DNA from: Gammaproteobacteria bacterium
GTDB taxonomy: Bacteria; Pseudomonadota; Gammaproteobacteria; Coxiellales; Coxiellaceae
Reading direction: 5' to 3'
DNA length: 64,000 nt
Assembly: GCA_030429175.1 (NCBI GenBank)
Contig: JAUIDD010000010.1
Span: forward strand, 1 to 64,000
Shown here: piece after piece, positions 1 to 9,258 of the stretch
How positions within the stretch are numbered: position 1 is the stretch's first letter
Layout of the letters: each line of letters opens with the position of its first letter
Notes under the pieces: generated by a model
The model's database searches: none
What the model was told of the DNA's origin: nothing
Seen by the model: the letters and a program-made list of their open reading frames with translations, nothing else
Translations under genes and position numbers: made by a program

Positions 1-94
1 CATTACGCGTCTTCTGCCAAAAAATACTTAAAACATCGAGATTTCGTCGCTCGAGCGCTTGAATGATAACCCCTCTTATTTGCCGTGCCAGCAT
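1..94 (-). CDS. partial hypothetical protein, N-terminal 31 codons
   Basis: An ATG at 94-92 opens a frame that runs without a stop off the left edge (begins MLARQIRGVIIQALERRN). A purine-rich GGGAGAG lies just upstream of the ATG at ribosome-binding distance. I do not recognise the family from these few residues. A 16-bp perfect palindrome at 172-187 lies upstream and could be its operator. The reading is supported only by the open frame and the ribosome binding site. Confidence 0.4.
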   Translation of the reverse strand, partial: MLARQIRGVIIQALERRNLDVLSIFWQKTRN

Positions 95-427
95 TGCTCT
101 CTCCCTAACTAAGATTCAGAAAGTAGCACAAACACTACAGGGATGGTAGTCGTAGTTTTAAGTTTTTTTTCAACTACTATAGTAGTTTTATAAATTATTA
201 TACAAAATACGTTAGAGTTTTTAGTTTTAATCACTCGTACTTAGTTAACTGATTTATCATATCTACAGCAGAGACAAGCAACTTTTTAAATGGGATAATA
301 CAACTAAATATCGAACCACAACCATCCTTCTGTATTCTTGCGGCAACAACAGTTTCACAAAAGCCTCAGCCTCTGAGACGTTATCAGAAATAGGAGTTGT
401 CTTTGTGTTTTTTTAGATTTTTTAGAG
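95..427. other. AT-rich intergenic stretch without a gene
   Basis: I see no credible coding frame here. It holds the palindrome at 172-187 and a TATAAT-like hexamer on the minus strand at 197-202, which could be a -10 element for the edge gene, although no good -35 accompanies it. It may be decayed sequence next to the transposase remnant that follows. Confidence 0.4.
172..187. repeat. 16-bp perfect palindrome
   Basis: AACTACTA is followed directly by its reverse complement TAGTAGTT with no spacer, a form typical of dimeric regulator operators. It lies about 80 bp upstream of the leftward edge gene and beside a minus-strand TATAAT at 197-202. The operator role is inference; no regulator is identified. 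Confidence 0.4.
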
Positions 428-766
428 TCAGGAACAACTACCAGGTTTAACGCTAAAAGTTGACTCCAATGGACGTTGCTTTTCAGGATCGTCATCTCGA
501 GCCTTAACTTCATCATCAGTTAACGCCGGTCCAGCGTCATCATTTTTATGTGAACCCAACACACTTTCAATATTACAAACTTGTTTAATGGTGCGATGAT
601 ATTGTTCTATTTGCCAATGTTGATCGTGTAATTTATCAAATTGCATTTTTTCAAACTGATTTAAAACATTATCCTCGTCGTTTGTGTTGTCATTAACTTG
701 TGGATCTGTGTAGTACAACGTAATCAGGTTAATCCCTTTAACAACTCTTAGATACGACCATATACG
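428..766 (-). pseudogene. remnant of a DDE-type IS transposase
   Basis: The minus-strand frame contains FEKMQFDKLHDQHWQIEQY followed by HRTIKQVCNIE (about 655-566). From memory this matches the C-terminal W-x-IE-x-YHR-x-IKQ segment of IS4/IS701-like transposases, where the E is the last residue of the DDE triad. The upstream catalytic part is absent: the frame runs back into the 3' end of thyA. Downstream of the motif the sequence becomes charged and unlike a transposase. The likely explanation is a decayed insertion sequence beside thyA. The exact IS family and the boundaries are uncertain. Confidence 0.5.
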
Positions 767-770
767 AAAG

Positions 771-1565
771 TTAAACCGCGACCGGTGCTTTAATATGTGG
801 TTGTGGATGATAGTCTCGAATCTCAAAATCTTCAAACTGATATTGATCGATTGCATCTGGTTTACGCTTAATATGCAATGTCGGTAGTTTACCCGGCTGA
901 CGCTTTAGCTGTTCATTTACCTGATCGAAATGGTTATGGTAAATATGCACATCACCACCACTCCAAATAAATTCACCCACTTCAAGATCACATTGCTGTG
1001 CCATCATATGTGTGAATAATGCATAAGAAGCGATATTAAAAGGTACACCTAAAAACACATCAGCCGAGCGTTGGATTAATTTACATGACAGGCGGCCTTG
1101 CGCAACATAAAATTGAAACAAGCAATGGCAAGGTGGTAGTGCCATGTGTGTCACTTCTCCGACGTTCCATGCCGAAACAATTAAGCGTCTCGAATCTGGA
1201 TTAGTTTTAATGTTATGGATGAGATTAGCAATCTGATCAATCACTTGTCCATCAGCTGTTTCCCAACGGCGCCACTGCTTACCATATACTGGGCCAAGAT
1301 CACCTACTTCATCGGCCCACTCATTCCAAATAGAAACACCATGGTCATTAAGATATTTAATGTTAGTATCACCGTTTAAAAACCACAGCAACTCATAAAT
1401 GATACTGCGAATATGGAGCTTTTTAGTAGTGAGCAATGGAAACCCTGTGCTTAGGTTAAATCGCATTTCATAACTAAAAATACTGCGCGTACCCGTGCCG
1501 GTGCGATCTGACTTATCAACGCCATTCGCCATAATAGTCGACAATAACTCTAAATATTGTTGCAT
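771..1565 (-). CDS. thyA: thymidylate synthase
   Basis: Makes dTMP from dUMP using methylene-tetrahydrofolate, in the cytoplasm. The 264 residues equal the length of E. coli ThyA. The catalytic cysteine is C146 in [12 protein letters not shown], and the N-terminal phosphate-binding arginine lies in [11 protein letters not shown] (residues 18-28). The start ATG gives the usual MQQYLELL. It is the last gene of a minus-strand lgt - membrane protein - thyA series; lgt-thyA linkage is common in gammaproteobacteria. A transposase remnant adjoins its 3' end, but the gene itself looks intact. Confidence 0.97.
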   Translation of the reverse strand: MQQYLELLSTIMANGVDKSDRTGTGTRSIFSYEMRFNLSTGFPLLTTKKLHIRSIIYELLWFLNGDTNIKYLNDHGVSIWNEWADEVGDLGPVYGKQWRRWETADGQVIDQIANLIHNIKTNPDSRRLIVSAWNVGEVTHMALPPCHCLFQFYVAQGRLSCKLIQRSADVFLGVPFNIASYALFTHMMAQQCDLEVGEFIWSGGDVHIYHNHFDQVNEQLKRQPGKLPTLHIKRKPDAIDQYQFEDFEIRDYHPQPHIKAPVAV

Positions 1566-1571
1566 AAAAAA

Positions 1572-1892
1572 TTATCCTGCTTGTGCAAGCATCGTTGTCA
1601 GCAATACTGTCCATAATACCCAGCCAATAGTAGCTGTAAATGGCATCGCTCTTTTCTTCACTAAGAAATAGACAATAGACACAATTGATGCCACTAACAC
1701 TGGAATAATAACCAATGCAATCACGCCAACAATAATGCGTCCAGTGCGATCATTAGAAAAGATAGTGCCAAACCATTTCAACATTTCAGTATGGCCCAGC
1801 ACTAATATATTCAGTGCATGGACTATTTCACTCTGAAAAAAAATTGCGGCAACAGATGCTAAAATAACTAAAATGAATTGCTTAATCATCAT
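1572..1892 (-). CDS. small inner-membrane protein between lgt and thyA
   Basis: About 106 residues with three predicted membrane segments: an N-terminal hydrophobic stretch after MMIKQF, one around [20 protein letters not shown], and one near the C-terminus ([13 protein letters not shown]). Two adjacent ATG codons at 1892 and 1889 follow GGGAG; the second has the better spacing. The start lies inside the last codons of lgt, so translation is probably coupled. I do not recognise the family. Its position suggests co-expression with lgt and thyA and nothing more specific. Confidence 0.7.
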   Translation of the reverse strand: MMIKQFILVILASVAAIFFQSEIVHALNILVLGHTEMLKWFGTIFSNDRTGRIIVGVIALVIIPVLVASIVSIVYFLVKKRAMPFTATIGWVLWTVLLTTMLAQAG

Positions 1893-2688
1893 AAACTCCC
1901 TTTCTGTATCGGTACACGTACCACAGAAAGGAAGCACCCAAAACGATCATTGGTACAGATAAAACCTGTCCCATCGTTAGCCAGTTAAAAGCAAAGTATC
2001 CATACTGTGAGTCCGGCACACGATAAAATTCCAAAAATGTGCGAAACACGCCATAGCATAACAGAAACATGGCAGAAACTGCAAAACGTGGACGTGGTTT
2101 AGATGAATAAATCCATAAAATTAAAAATAACGCTAACCCTTCTAATAAAGCTTCATATAGCTGGGATGGGTGGCGCACAAAAGGCCCCGCACCAGGAAAG
2201 ACCATCGCCCATGCAACAGTCGTCACTTTGCCCCACAACTCACCATTAATAAAATTACCAATGCGTCCCATCATTAAACCCAGCGGCACCAAAGGGGCAA
2301 TAAAATCTCCAACATCCCAAAAAGTCTTTTGATAACGACGTGCAAATAACCCCACCGCAATCAACACACCCATCAAACCGCCATGAAACGACATCCCACC
2401 ATCCCATACTTGAAATATACTCAATGGATGATGGATGAAATGACCCAGGTTATAAAACAACATATAACCGACTCGCCCACCAATTATCACACCTAACGCA
2501 CCATAGACAATCAGGTCTGATACCTGATCCGTCGTCCAAAGCCCGCCTGATCTTTTTGCTCGATATGTACCTAATGACCAAGCCAACAGAAAACCGGCTA
2601 AGTACATTAACCCATACCAATGTACTGACACTGGGCCTAAATGAAATGCGATTGGATTGATATGTGGATACTGCAACATAGGTGCCAT
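1882..2688 (-). CDS. lgt: prolipoprotein diacylglyceryl transferase
   Basis: Transfers diacylglycerol from phosphatidylglycerol to the lipobox cysteine of prolipoproteins in the inner membrane. Family marks: the N-terminal HWYGLMYL motif, HGG in MSFHGGLMG, and the signature [13 protein letters not shown], with about seven membrane segments. I chose the ATG at 2688 ([15 protein letters not shown]) because it aligns with the family N-terminus; the frame stays open upstream to 2796. A minus-strand TATAAT at 2716-2721 is a plausible -10. It serves lipoproteins of this genome, including DotD and IcmN encoded in this window. Confidence 0.96.
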   Translation of the reverse strand: MAPMLQYPHINPIAFHLGPVSVHWYGLMYLAGFLLAWSLGTYRAKRSGGLWTTDQVSDLIVYGALGVIIGGRVGYMLFYNLGHFIHHPLSIFQVWDGGMSFHGGLMGVLIAVGLFARRYQKTFWDVGDFIAPLVPLGLMMGRIGNFINGELWGKVTTVAWAMVFPGAGPFVRHPSQLYEALLEGLALFLILWIYSSKPRPRFAVSAMFLLCYGVFRTFLEFYRVPDSQYGYFAFNWLTMGQVLSVPMIVLGASFLWYVYRYRKGVYDD

Positions 2689-2782
2689 TATAACGCCTAA
2701 ATACAACGTTGTCAGATTATAGACATAAAACAGTACTGAATGTACAATTAAGGATGGCTCATTGCAAGGAGCGTAGCGTCTA

Positions 2783-3469
2783 ATGGACACACTCAAAAAT
2801 CAACTTAACCTTGAAGTTGTTATCACAGTTAAATATAACTCTGAACGTGCATCGTATAAAAACATTAAAACATTCCATGCTGGGAAATCACTACTAGATA
2901 TAAAACTCATACAGCTATTAAAAATATTCAACAACAACCAAATAACCATTCTAGGTAATAGCACGCTTTTTGCTAAATATGCAGATCAATACCAAGTGAC
3001 TTTTTCTAAAATTAAAGACAGTAACTCAATTGAAGATATGATAGATTCTATTTTAGCATCTACTAAATCAGACAATATAATTAGGGCTTGCGTAACAACA
3101 CCTTTCTTAAATGAAAAAACCATTTTGAATATGTGGGAAATATATCTGAACCATAAAGATCAATATGACAGCTGTGTTTGCGTTGAGAAAATCCAAACAC
3201 ACATGCTCAGTCAACATGGTAACAGATTAAATTATGGCTTAGGCCTAGACTATCTTATGTCACAAGAAATTGAACCTGTTTTTTGTGTTAAATCTGGAAT
3301 CTTTATTTTTAACAGGAAAACATCACAAAGACTACATTATTTTATTGGCAATCGACCCTACCTATATGAATGCTCGGCACTACAATCTATCGATATTAAT
3401 AATGAAGAAGATTTTACTCAGGCACAATTACTCCTGAGCGTTCCAGAATTGAAAAAATGTATTGAATAG
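2783..3469 (+). CDS. cytidylyltransferase-like protein (NeuA/KdsB type)
   Basis: 228 residues resembling the GT-A nucleotidyltransferase fold of acylneuraminate cytidylyltransferases, which activate sugars with CTP. The N-terminus [18 protein letters not shown] sits where the family has a PARxGSKxxxxKN loop, but it is degenerate. The C-terminal [17 protein letters not shown] matches the family's D-I-D-x-x-EDF-x-x-A-x ending. The altered loop means activity is uncertain. It is AT-rich and lies 3 bp upstream of a transporter gene of similar composition, suggesting a transferred two-gene unit divergent from lgt. Confidence 0.6.
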   Translation: MDTLKNQLNLEVVITVKYNSERASYKNIKTFHAGKSLLDIKLIQLLKIFNNNQITILGNSTLFAKYADQYQVTFSKIKDSNSIEDMIDSILASTKSDNIIRACVTTPFLNEKTILNMWEIYLNHKDQYDSCVCVEKIQTHMLSQHGNRLNYGLGLDYLMSQEIEPVFCVKSGIFIFNRKTSQRLHYFIGNRPYLYECSALQSIDINNEEDFTQAQLLLSVPELKKCIE

Positions 3470-3472
3470 TAT

Positions 3473-4642
3473 ATGACAGCAAAAAGAATGACGATTATTC
3501 AGCTATTGCTTTACACATGCCTAATAGGTCTAGCACCACTTAGCGAAACTGTTTATACCCCGGCACTACCTGAGTTTGTCAGAATTTTTCATATATCAGA
3601 CATACAAGCAAAATACTCTGTCATTGTTTATATCTTTGCATTTTCAATGAGCCAAATTTTTTATGGCTACTTTGTCAGTAGGTATCAATTAAAAAAACTA
3701 TTAACATTAGGGCTGAGTATATATATCTTTGGTGTACTGATTATTCTATTTTCTAATAACTTCGACGAAATACTGATTGGACGCATATTCCAAGGTCTTG
3801 GCGCTTCTGCTGGATCAGTACTCGTACGCGTGATCATGAAAGAGAAATATTCTTTAGAAGAACATAAAAAATATTTTCCTATTATTCTTGGCATGGTAGG
3901 GTTACTGCCCGTTATGGGTCCTGCCATTGGTGGTGCTATTATTCATTGGCATGGTTGGAAATATATTTTTATACTTTTACTTATTCTTGCGATCATTATT
4001 TTAATTTTAGAATGCGTCAAAGCACCTTACGACAAACCTAATATTAAAAAAAGTAACCCTATCAATCTACATTATTTTTTCCCGAGTTTAGTTTTTATGT
4101 CTTATGTCACCATGGGCGGCCTGCTCTTATCTATTATATTATTATATTCGATAGAAAGTCCTTTTTTTATCATACAAAAACTTCATTATAATCCACTTAA
4201 ATTTGGACTTATCTCACTTTCCACCGCCACATGCTATTTACTCGGAACAATTATTTCATCTAAGATTCTATCTTCTTATAAATTGAAAAGAATAAAAAAA
4301 ATAGGCATTACATTATTATCTATCAGCTGTACTCTCTTATTAATACTCAGTCTTGTACACCCTTTATCACTATCTATCTTAATCCCACCAATGTTACTTA
4401 TCATGCTCGGCGTTGGCATTACAAAATCAAACACCTCTATAGGTGCCATGCATGTGCATCATCAAAATAGTGGCCAAGCATCATCTTTAATTGGCTTTTG
4501 GCAAATGTTAATATCAGGTGTTATTGTTTATATCGCGATTCATTTTATTCAGATAAACCTGGCTATGCTATCAATAGTATTCATTATTATATGCGCAGTG
4601 CAATCTGGACTTATGTTTTTCCTACCCACCAGTCTCGACTAA
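3473..4642 (+). CDS. Bcr/CflA-type MFS drug exporter
   Basis: 389 residues, about 12 membrane segments. The opening LSETVYTPALPEFVRIFHIS and the segment GRIFQGLGASAGSVLVRVI (motif C-like GxGxSAG region) are characteristic of the Bcr/CflA subgroup of drug:proton antiporters. The substrate is unknown. It begins 3 bp after the cytidylyltransferase-like gene with no clear ribosome binding site of its own, so coupling is likely. Its 3' end overlaps the converging TauE/SafE gene by 4 bp. Codon use is strikingly AT-rich relative to the neighbours. Confidence 0.85.
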   Translation: MTAKRMTIIQLLLYTCLIGLAPLSETVYTPALPEFVRIFHISDIQAKYSVIVYIFAFSMSQIFYGYFVSRYQLKKLLTLGLSIYIFGVLIILFSNNFDEILIGRIFQGLGASAGSVLVRVIMKEKYSLEEHKKYFPIILGMVGLLPVMGPAIGGAIIHWHGWKYIFILLLILAIIILILECVKAPYDKPNIKKSNPINLHYFFPSLVFMSYVTMGGLLLSIILLYSIESPFFIIQKLHYNPLKFGLISLSTATCYLLGTIISSKILSSYKLKRIKKIGITLLSISCTLLLILSLVHPLSLSILIPPMLLIMLGVGITKSNTSIGAMHVHHQNSGQASSLIGFWQMLISGVIVYIAIHFIQINLAMLSIVFIIICAVQSGLMFFLPTSLD

Positions 4643-5448
4643 AAGAACATATGGATACCAATTACAATCAAGAAACAGGCAAAGATACGCCTTAATACCC
4701 AAGAAGGTAAATAGTAAGAAAGGCGCGTACCAAGTGGTGCAAACAACACACTACCAATTGTAGTACCGACCCATGCCGGCCAATAGATATAGCCCAAAGA
4801 ATGTGGTGGTAATCCAATTTCATTAAACCCTGACAACAAGTACATGACAGCACCTACGACAGCGACAATCAAACCCACAAAAATTGACACACGCACAGCA
4901 ATCCGCATTGAGATTTGATGATGGAGCAAATAAGGAATCACCGTTGTACCACCACCAATACCGATTAAACCCGATAATGCCCCCATTACTATACCAGCAA
5001 TGCGCACCCGTAATGCTGAAGGTAATTGTGGCTTTTGCTCTTTAGGTCGCCGCATTAAGAACATACGTAATGCAATCAATAAAACAAATACACCAAAGAA
5101 AAGACGCAACACATTAGAATGTAATACGTCTGCTAACAAAGCACCACAAATCACACCAATACCAACCGCCCAGAATAATTGTTTGGCAATCGCCCAAAAT
5201 TCACCTCGACCTTTATAAGCGAGATGTGATTTTAATGAGCGCAATGTTGTTGCTACCATAATCGCTAATGAAGTACCAACGGCCATATGCATCACTAAAG
5301 GATCAGGAAACTGCTCATGCTTAAAAATATAAGCCAATGCCGGTACAACGATAACACCGCCACCAATACCTAACAGACCTGAAAGAATGCCTGCAGTGGT
5401 ACCAAGCAAAAAATATATAAATAAAATAAAAGTCACTTTTTCCCTCAC
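4639..5448 (-). CDS. TauE/SafE family membrane permease
   Basis: 269 residues with about eight membrane segments and the duplicated family motif GLLGIGGGVIVVPAL (residues about 24-38) and GLIGIGGGTTVIPYLL (about 160-175). The family exports sulfite or organosulfur anions; the substrate here is not predictable. The start codon is GTG at 5448, overlapping the ptsP stop as GTGA, so it is translationally coupled to ptsP. This linkage is also seen in other gammaproteobacteria. Confidence 0.9.
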   Translation of the reverse strand: MREKVTFILFIYFLLGTTAGILSGLLGIGGGVIVVPALAYIFKHEQFPDPLVMHMAVGTSLAIMVATTLRSLKSHLAYKGRGEFWAIAKQLFWAVGIGVICGALLADVLHSNVLRLFFGVFVLLIALRMFLMRRPKEQKPQLPSALRVRIAGIVMGALSGLIGIGGGTTVIPYLLHHQISMRIAVRVSIFVGLIVAVVGAVMYLLSGFNEIGLPPHSLGYIYWPAWVGTTIGSVLFAPLGTRLSYYLPSWVLRRIFACFLIVIGIHMFF

Positions 5449-7715
5449 TTCCCTGCGTGAATTAAATTACCTAAACCCGCCTCTTCGAGTACCATTTCAA
5501 GATGTACACGTACTTCGATAGGATCATCGATTTTTAAAATCTGCTTTAGTAGTTTTTGTGCATCGAGATATTTGATATTGCGAATTGTCCATTTTACACG
5601 TAATAATGAACGTGCCGACATACTCAACGCATCAAAATCCATCGCTAATAATAATATAGCCGCCATGGGATCTCCTGCCATCTCACCACAAATGCTAATC
5701 GACTTACCCGCTTTATGCGCTGCCTTAACTGTGGCATGCAATGCACGCAGTACTGCTGGATGAAAACTATTATAGAGGCTTGCTACACGTGGGTTATTAC
5801 GATCTACCGCCAATAAATATTGGATAAGATCATTACTACCCACCGATAAAAAATCAACACGTTTAGCCAGCTCATGTGCTTGGTACACTGCTGCTGGTAC
5901 TTCCACCATAATACCTAATGGTGGAAATTTTAGGTTTAAACCATCTTCAGTCAACTCTTCATAAGCTTGTTGAATCAAGCCATTGGCCACCTCAACTTCA
6001 CTTACCGATGTGATCATCGGTAACATAATTGATAGATTATCAAGACCCTCACTGGCTGCTAACATCGCACGAATTTGTTGTAAAAATAATTCTGGATGAT
6101 CCAAACTAATACGAATACCACGCCAACCTAAAAATGGATTATCTTCTTCTATTGGAAAATAAGAAAGTGGTTTATCACCACCAACGTCTAAGGTACGCAT
6201 CACCACTGGTTTGGGCGCAAACGTCATCAATAATTGGCGATACATTTTACGTTGCTCGTCTTCACTTGGGAAGCGATCACGTAACATAAAGGGCATTTCA
6301 GTGCGATACAAGCCAACACCTTCAGCACCCACACTTAACGATAAACTACCTTCGACTGCAAGCCCTGTGTTCACAAATAAACGCATCAAATGTTCGTCTT
6401 GAGTCACTGCAGGTTTATCACGCAACTCTAACAACTCTTTATCAAATTGCTGTTCTTCACGCGTAATAGTGGCAAATTCTTTTTTAAGGGCAGCTGATGG
6501 TGATAAATAAACTTGGCCATTATAACCATCAACAATCAGCTCCTGGCCACTCAATTCAACAATAGGTGTACCGGTAACCCCCATCACTGTTGGCAAGCCT
6601 AATGCTTTTGCTAAAATCGCCACATGTGAATTGCCCGAACCACTCCCAGAAATCACTCCCATTAACGTGCCCTCGGGCACTTCGAGTAACATCGTTGCGG
6701 TCACTTCCTCACTAACTAAAATCGCTTTAGCGGGGTAGTTTACCGCTTCACGTTTATCTTCTTGCAAATGAGCTAAAATACGTCGGCCTAAATCACGAAA
6801 GTCAGTGGCACGCTCTTTGAGGTAATCATCGTTTAACGATTCGAAACGTAACGCATGACGATTAATCACGCGCCGTAGAGCTGCTTGCGCCCAAATACCG
6901 CGTTCGATTTCTTCTTCGACTTCATTCATAAAACTACGGCTATCTAAGATACGCAAATAAGCATCGAACAATGCACTTTCGGCCACAGATAATTCGTTTT
7001 TCGCACGCATTTGTAAATTATGAATCTCTTCACGAGCGCATGCTAAGGCTTGTTCAAAAGCATGCACCTCAGCTTCACAGTCTTTAGCTTCTCGATCAGG
7101 TACTGCATCTAAATCAGCTGGTGGATACACTAAAACCGCTTTACCAATGGCAACCCCTTCCGCCCCCGATAAGCCCATTAAGATTGCTTCTTTTTTCTTG
7201 CGCTTACGCCCCTTGGTTAATTGTGAAATTGCACCGCGAGCAATTGCTTGCGCAAGTGCACTGGATACCTGCGCAGACAAGGTCACTAAAAATGATTCGG
7301 TATCTTTATCGAAAACTTCAGCTCGTTCTTGATAGAGCACGATGATCCCAATGGTCTCACCCTGATTGATAATAGGGACCGCTAAAACACCATGAAATGG
7401 TGCTTCACCCAAAGACGGTGCACGTCGATTACGAGCGTCTTGATGAATATCAGGCAAACTAATCAGCTCTTGGCGCTCAACTACTAAACCCAGTAAACCT
7501 TGTCCGAATTTCAATCGATATTTACCAACAACATTGGTTACCATACGGTCAGCAGCTGATAGCACATACTCACCCGACTCCATATCGATTAAGTAGATCG
7601 CACATGCATCAACATCAACCGATGCCTGAATATGCTCCATCAAATAAGATAGCGCGACAGCCAATTCCTGGGTCGTACTCATTTCATGAATAATTCGGTT
7701 AATGGTAACTGCCAT
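5445..7715 (-). CDS. ptsP: PTS enzyme I of the nitrogen system (EI-Ntr)
   Basis: 756 residues, close to E. coli PtsP. An N-terminal GAF domain (residues about 1-160) is followed by the EI phosphohistidine domain, with H364 in GSGNSHVAILAKALG, and the PEP-binding barrel ending with the active-site cysteine in ISICGEMAGDP. It autophosphorylates from PEP and passes phosphate to NPr. GAF binding of glutamine and alpha-ketoglutarate is known in E. coli. The ATG overlaps the rppH stop as TAATG and its own stop overlaps the next gene, so the three form one operon. Confidence 0.96.
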   Translation of the reverse strand: MAVTINRIIHEMSTTQELAVALSYLMEHIQASVDVDACAIYLIDMESGEYVLSAADRMVTNVVGKYRLKFGQGLLGLVVERQELISLPDIHQDARNRRAPSLGEAPFHGVLAVPIINQGETIGIIVLYQERAEVFDKDTESFLVTLSAQVSSALAQAIARGAISQLTKGRKRKKKEAILMGLSGAEGVAIGKAVLVYPPADLDAVPDREAKDCEAEVHAFEQALACAREEIHNLQMRAKNELSVAESALFDAYLRILDSRSFMNEVEEEIERGIWAQAALRRVINRHALRFESLNDDYLKERATDFRDLGRRILAHLQEDKREAVNYPAKAILVSEEVTATMLLEVPEGTLMGVISGSGSGNSHVAILAKALGLPTVMGVTGTPIVELSGQELIVDGYNGQVYLSPSAALKKEFATITREEQQFDKELLELRDKPAVTQDEHLMRLFVNTGLAVEGSLSLSVGAEGVGLYRTEMPFMLRDRFPSEDEQRKMYRQLLMTFAPKPVVMRTLDVGGDKPLSYFPIEEDNPFLGWRGIRISLDHPELFLQQIRAMLAASEGLDNLSIMLPMITSVSEVEVANGLIQQAYEELTEDGLNLKFPPLGIMVEVPAAVYQAHELAKRVDFLSVGSNDLIQYLLAVDRNNPRVASLYNSFHPAVLRALHATVKAAHKAGKSISICGEMAGDPMAAILLLAMDFDALSMSARSLLRVKWTIRNIKYLDAQKLLKQILKIDDPIEVRVHLEMVLEEAGLGNLIHAGK

Positions 7716-8203
7716 TACAATTGTTTAGCCTTTCCTAATATGGGCGCAAACTCTTCTAGAATCTGCTGGTATACATCTCGCTTAAAAGAAATCACTTTAT
7801 CGACTGGATACCAATAATCAACCCAGTCCCAACGATCAAACTCTTGCTCTGATGATAAATCTAAATGTACAGCATCGTCAGGACTTATCAAGCGTAATAA
7901 ATACCAGCGCTGTTTTTGGCCAATACAGAGTGGCTTGGAATAGTAGCGGCGATAAGCTTTAGGTAATGTATAAGACAACCAAGATCGTGATTCTGCCAAT
8001 AAATTGACATCAGAGGCCGACAAACCAAGTTCTTCAACCAATTCTCGATACATTGCTTCTTTGGGGTCTTCATTTTTGTTGATACCGCCTTGTGGAAATT
8101 GCCAGGCATTCGTCTTTCCAAATCGTCTACACCATAAAAGTTGATCATTATTGTTGCAAACAATAATACCCACGTTTAGACGAAAGCCTTCTGAGTCAAT
8201 CAT
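7715..8203 (-). CDS. rppH: RNA pyrophosphohydrolase (Nudix)
   Basis: Removes pyrophosphate from the 5' end of mRNA to trigger RNase E decay. The Nudix box GGINKNEDPKEAMYRELVEE is complete, and the N-terminus MIDSEGFRLNVGIIVCNN matches RppH closely. I chose the ATG at 8203, preceded by GAGGTG; the frame stays open upstream to 8239 but that extension is not conserved. It is the first gene of the rppH-ptsP-permease operon, the same pairing as E. coli rppH-ptsP. Confidence 0.96.
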   Translation of the reverse strand: MIDSEGFRLNVGIIVCNNNDQLLWCRRFGKTNAWQFPQGGINKNEDPKEAMYRELVEELGLSASDVNLLAESRSWLSYTLPKAYRRYYSKPLCIGQKQRWYLLRLISPDDAVHLDLSSEQEFDRWDWVDYWYPVDKVISFKRDVYQQILEEFAPILGKAKQL

Positions 8204-8271
8204 GTACACCTCTAACAGACAATAACTATATTGTTCCATAAAAAGTCTGTAGCTAAAAGGAGAAAAGAACT

Positions 8272-8730
8272 TTAAACGAAAGTGACCGGCTCATCATCTG
8301 TTTCAGTCTCTGCTTCTTCGGCGGTGGCTTCTGGAATTGGAACAGGCTTAGTAGGCATACGACGACGAAAAAAACGCATTCTATCACTATCTTTCGTTTG
8401 TGGCCTTGGTGATGACCCTAATGGTAGCCTTCGATGTCGATCAGACTCATTTGGAGCCTCAGCCAATAATAATGTTAACAATATAACCACTTCATTCATC
8501 AAACGTGCTGCTCTATTATCAGCAACAATAATATTATTAAAATCTTCGATCAGATCAAGCACATACCCATGACTCTGTGTATGCAACACTTGTTTCAAGG
8601 CGCTAATCCCCTGATTAAATCGGCGGCTAATTGTGTTATCTATACCATAAGTTTTGACTCTTTGATCATAACAAGACTGAAGCTGCACATGCTTTTCAGC
8701 CAACTGTACATAAATCTCTTTTTTACGCAT
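8272..8730 (-). CDS. hypothetical protein with acidic C-terminal tail
   Basis: 152 residues from the ATG at 8730, which has AAGGAT about 7 nt upstream. The N-terminal half looks helical (MRKKEIYVQLAEKHVQLQ). A hydrophobic helix, VVILLTLLLAEA, lies mid-protein. Then come a basic Arg-rich segment (RMRFFRRRMP) and an acidic tail, ATAEEAETETDDEPVTFV. I do not recognise the family. In a genome with Dot/Icm the acidic tail recalls the E-block of some substrates, a weak signal. A minus-strand TATAAG near 8764 could be its -10. Confidence 0.55.
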   Translation of the reverse strand: MRKKEIYVQLAEKHVQLQSCYDQRVKTYGIDNTISRRFNQGISALKQVLHTQSHGYVLDLIEDFNNIIVADNRAARLMNEVVILLTLLLAEAPNESDRHRRLPLGSSPRPQTKDSDRMRFFRRRMPTKPVPIPEATAEEAETETDDEPVTFV

Positions 8731-8817
8731 CACATATCCTTCCACGTTGATTAAGATTCAGCTTATAACAGTTTTCAGTTACAATTGGCAAACGCTAACA
8801 ACAGCAAGTTGAACAAA

Positions 8818-9246
8818 ATGATCTGGACTACACCTATCGATATCGATGTCTTTAACGAACGCGCCAAAAATACACTGTGTGCACATCTTGGCATTATATT
8901 CACCGAAGTCGGTGATGATTATTTAGTCGCAACAATGCCAGTCGATCATCGCACCCAGCAGCCAATGGGCATTATGCATGGCGGTGCATCTTGTGTACTC
9001 GCCGAAACGATTGGTAGCATGGCAGCACAGTACTGCGTCGATCATGCGACACACTATTGCGTTGGGCTGGATATCAACACCAATCATATTCGCTCAGTAC
9101 GTCAAGGACACGTTATCGGCACTGCAAAGCCCTATCATTTAGGTCACTCAACCCAAGTCTGGTCGATCGAAATCAAAGACGACGCTGGGAAGCTTATTTC
9201 TATCACGCGTCTTACTATGGCTGTACTCAACAAAAAACAAAAATAA
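8818..9246 (+). CDS. hotdog-fold acyl-CoA thioesterase (YdiI/PaaI-like)
   Basis: 142 residues. The segment QQPMGIMHGGASCVLAETIG is the hotdog thioesterase signature, with E as the likely catalytic carboxylate, and the start MIWTTPIDIDVFN aligns with E. coli YdiI (MenI). I therefore chose the ATG at 8818, although a TTG frame extends to 8785 and there is no good ribosome binding site. YdiI hydrolyses DHNA-CoA in menaquinone synthesis, but relatives act on various acyl-CoAs, so the substrate is open. It lies 12 bp upstream of kbl. Confidence 0.85.
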   Translation: MIWTTPIDIDVFNERAKNTLCAHLGIIFTEVGDDYLVATMPVDHRTQQPMGIMHGGASCVLAETIGSMAAQYCVDHATHYCVGLDINTNHIRSVRQGHVIGTAKPYHLGHSTQVWSIEIKDDAGKLISITRLTMAVLNKKQK

Positions 9247-9258
9247 AGCAGGTATGTT

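Noticed and set aside
4498..4695. Plus-strand 65-codon frame at the end of the Bcr/CflA gene
   Set aside because: It lies in another frame of the transporter and has no ribosome binding site or recognisable product.
7888..8163. 91-codon minus-strand frame inside rppH
   Set aside because: It is out of frame with a strongly conserved Nudix gene and has no independent signals.
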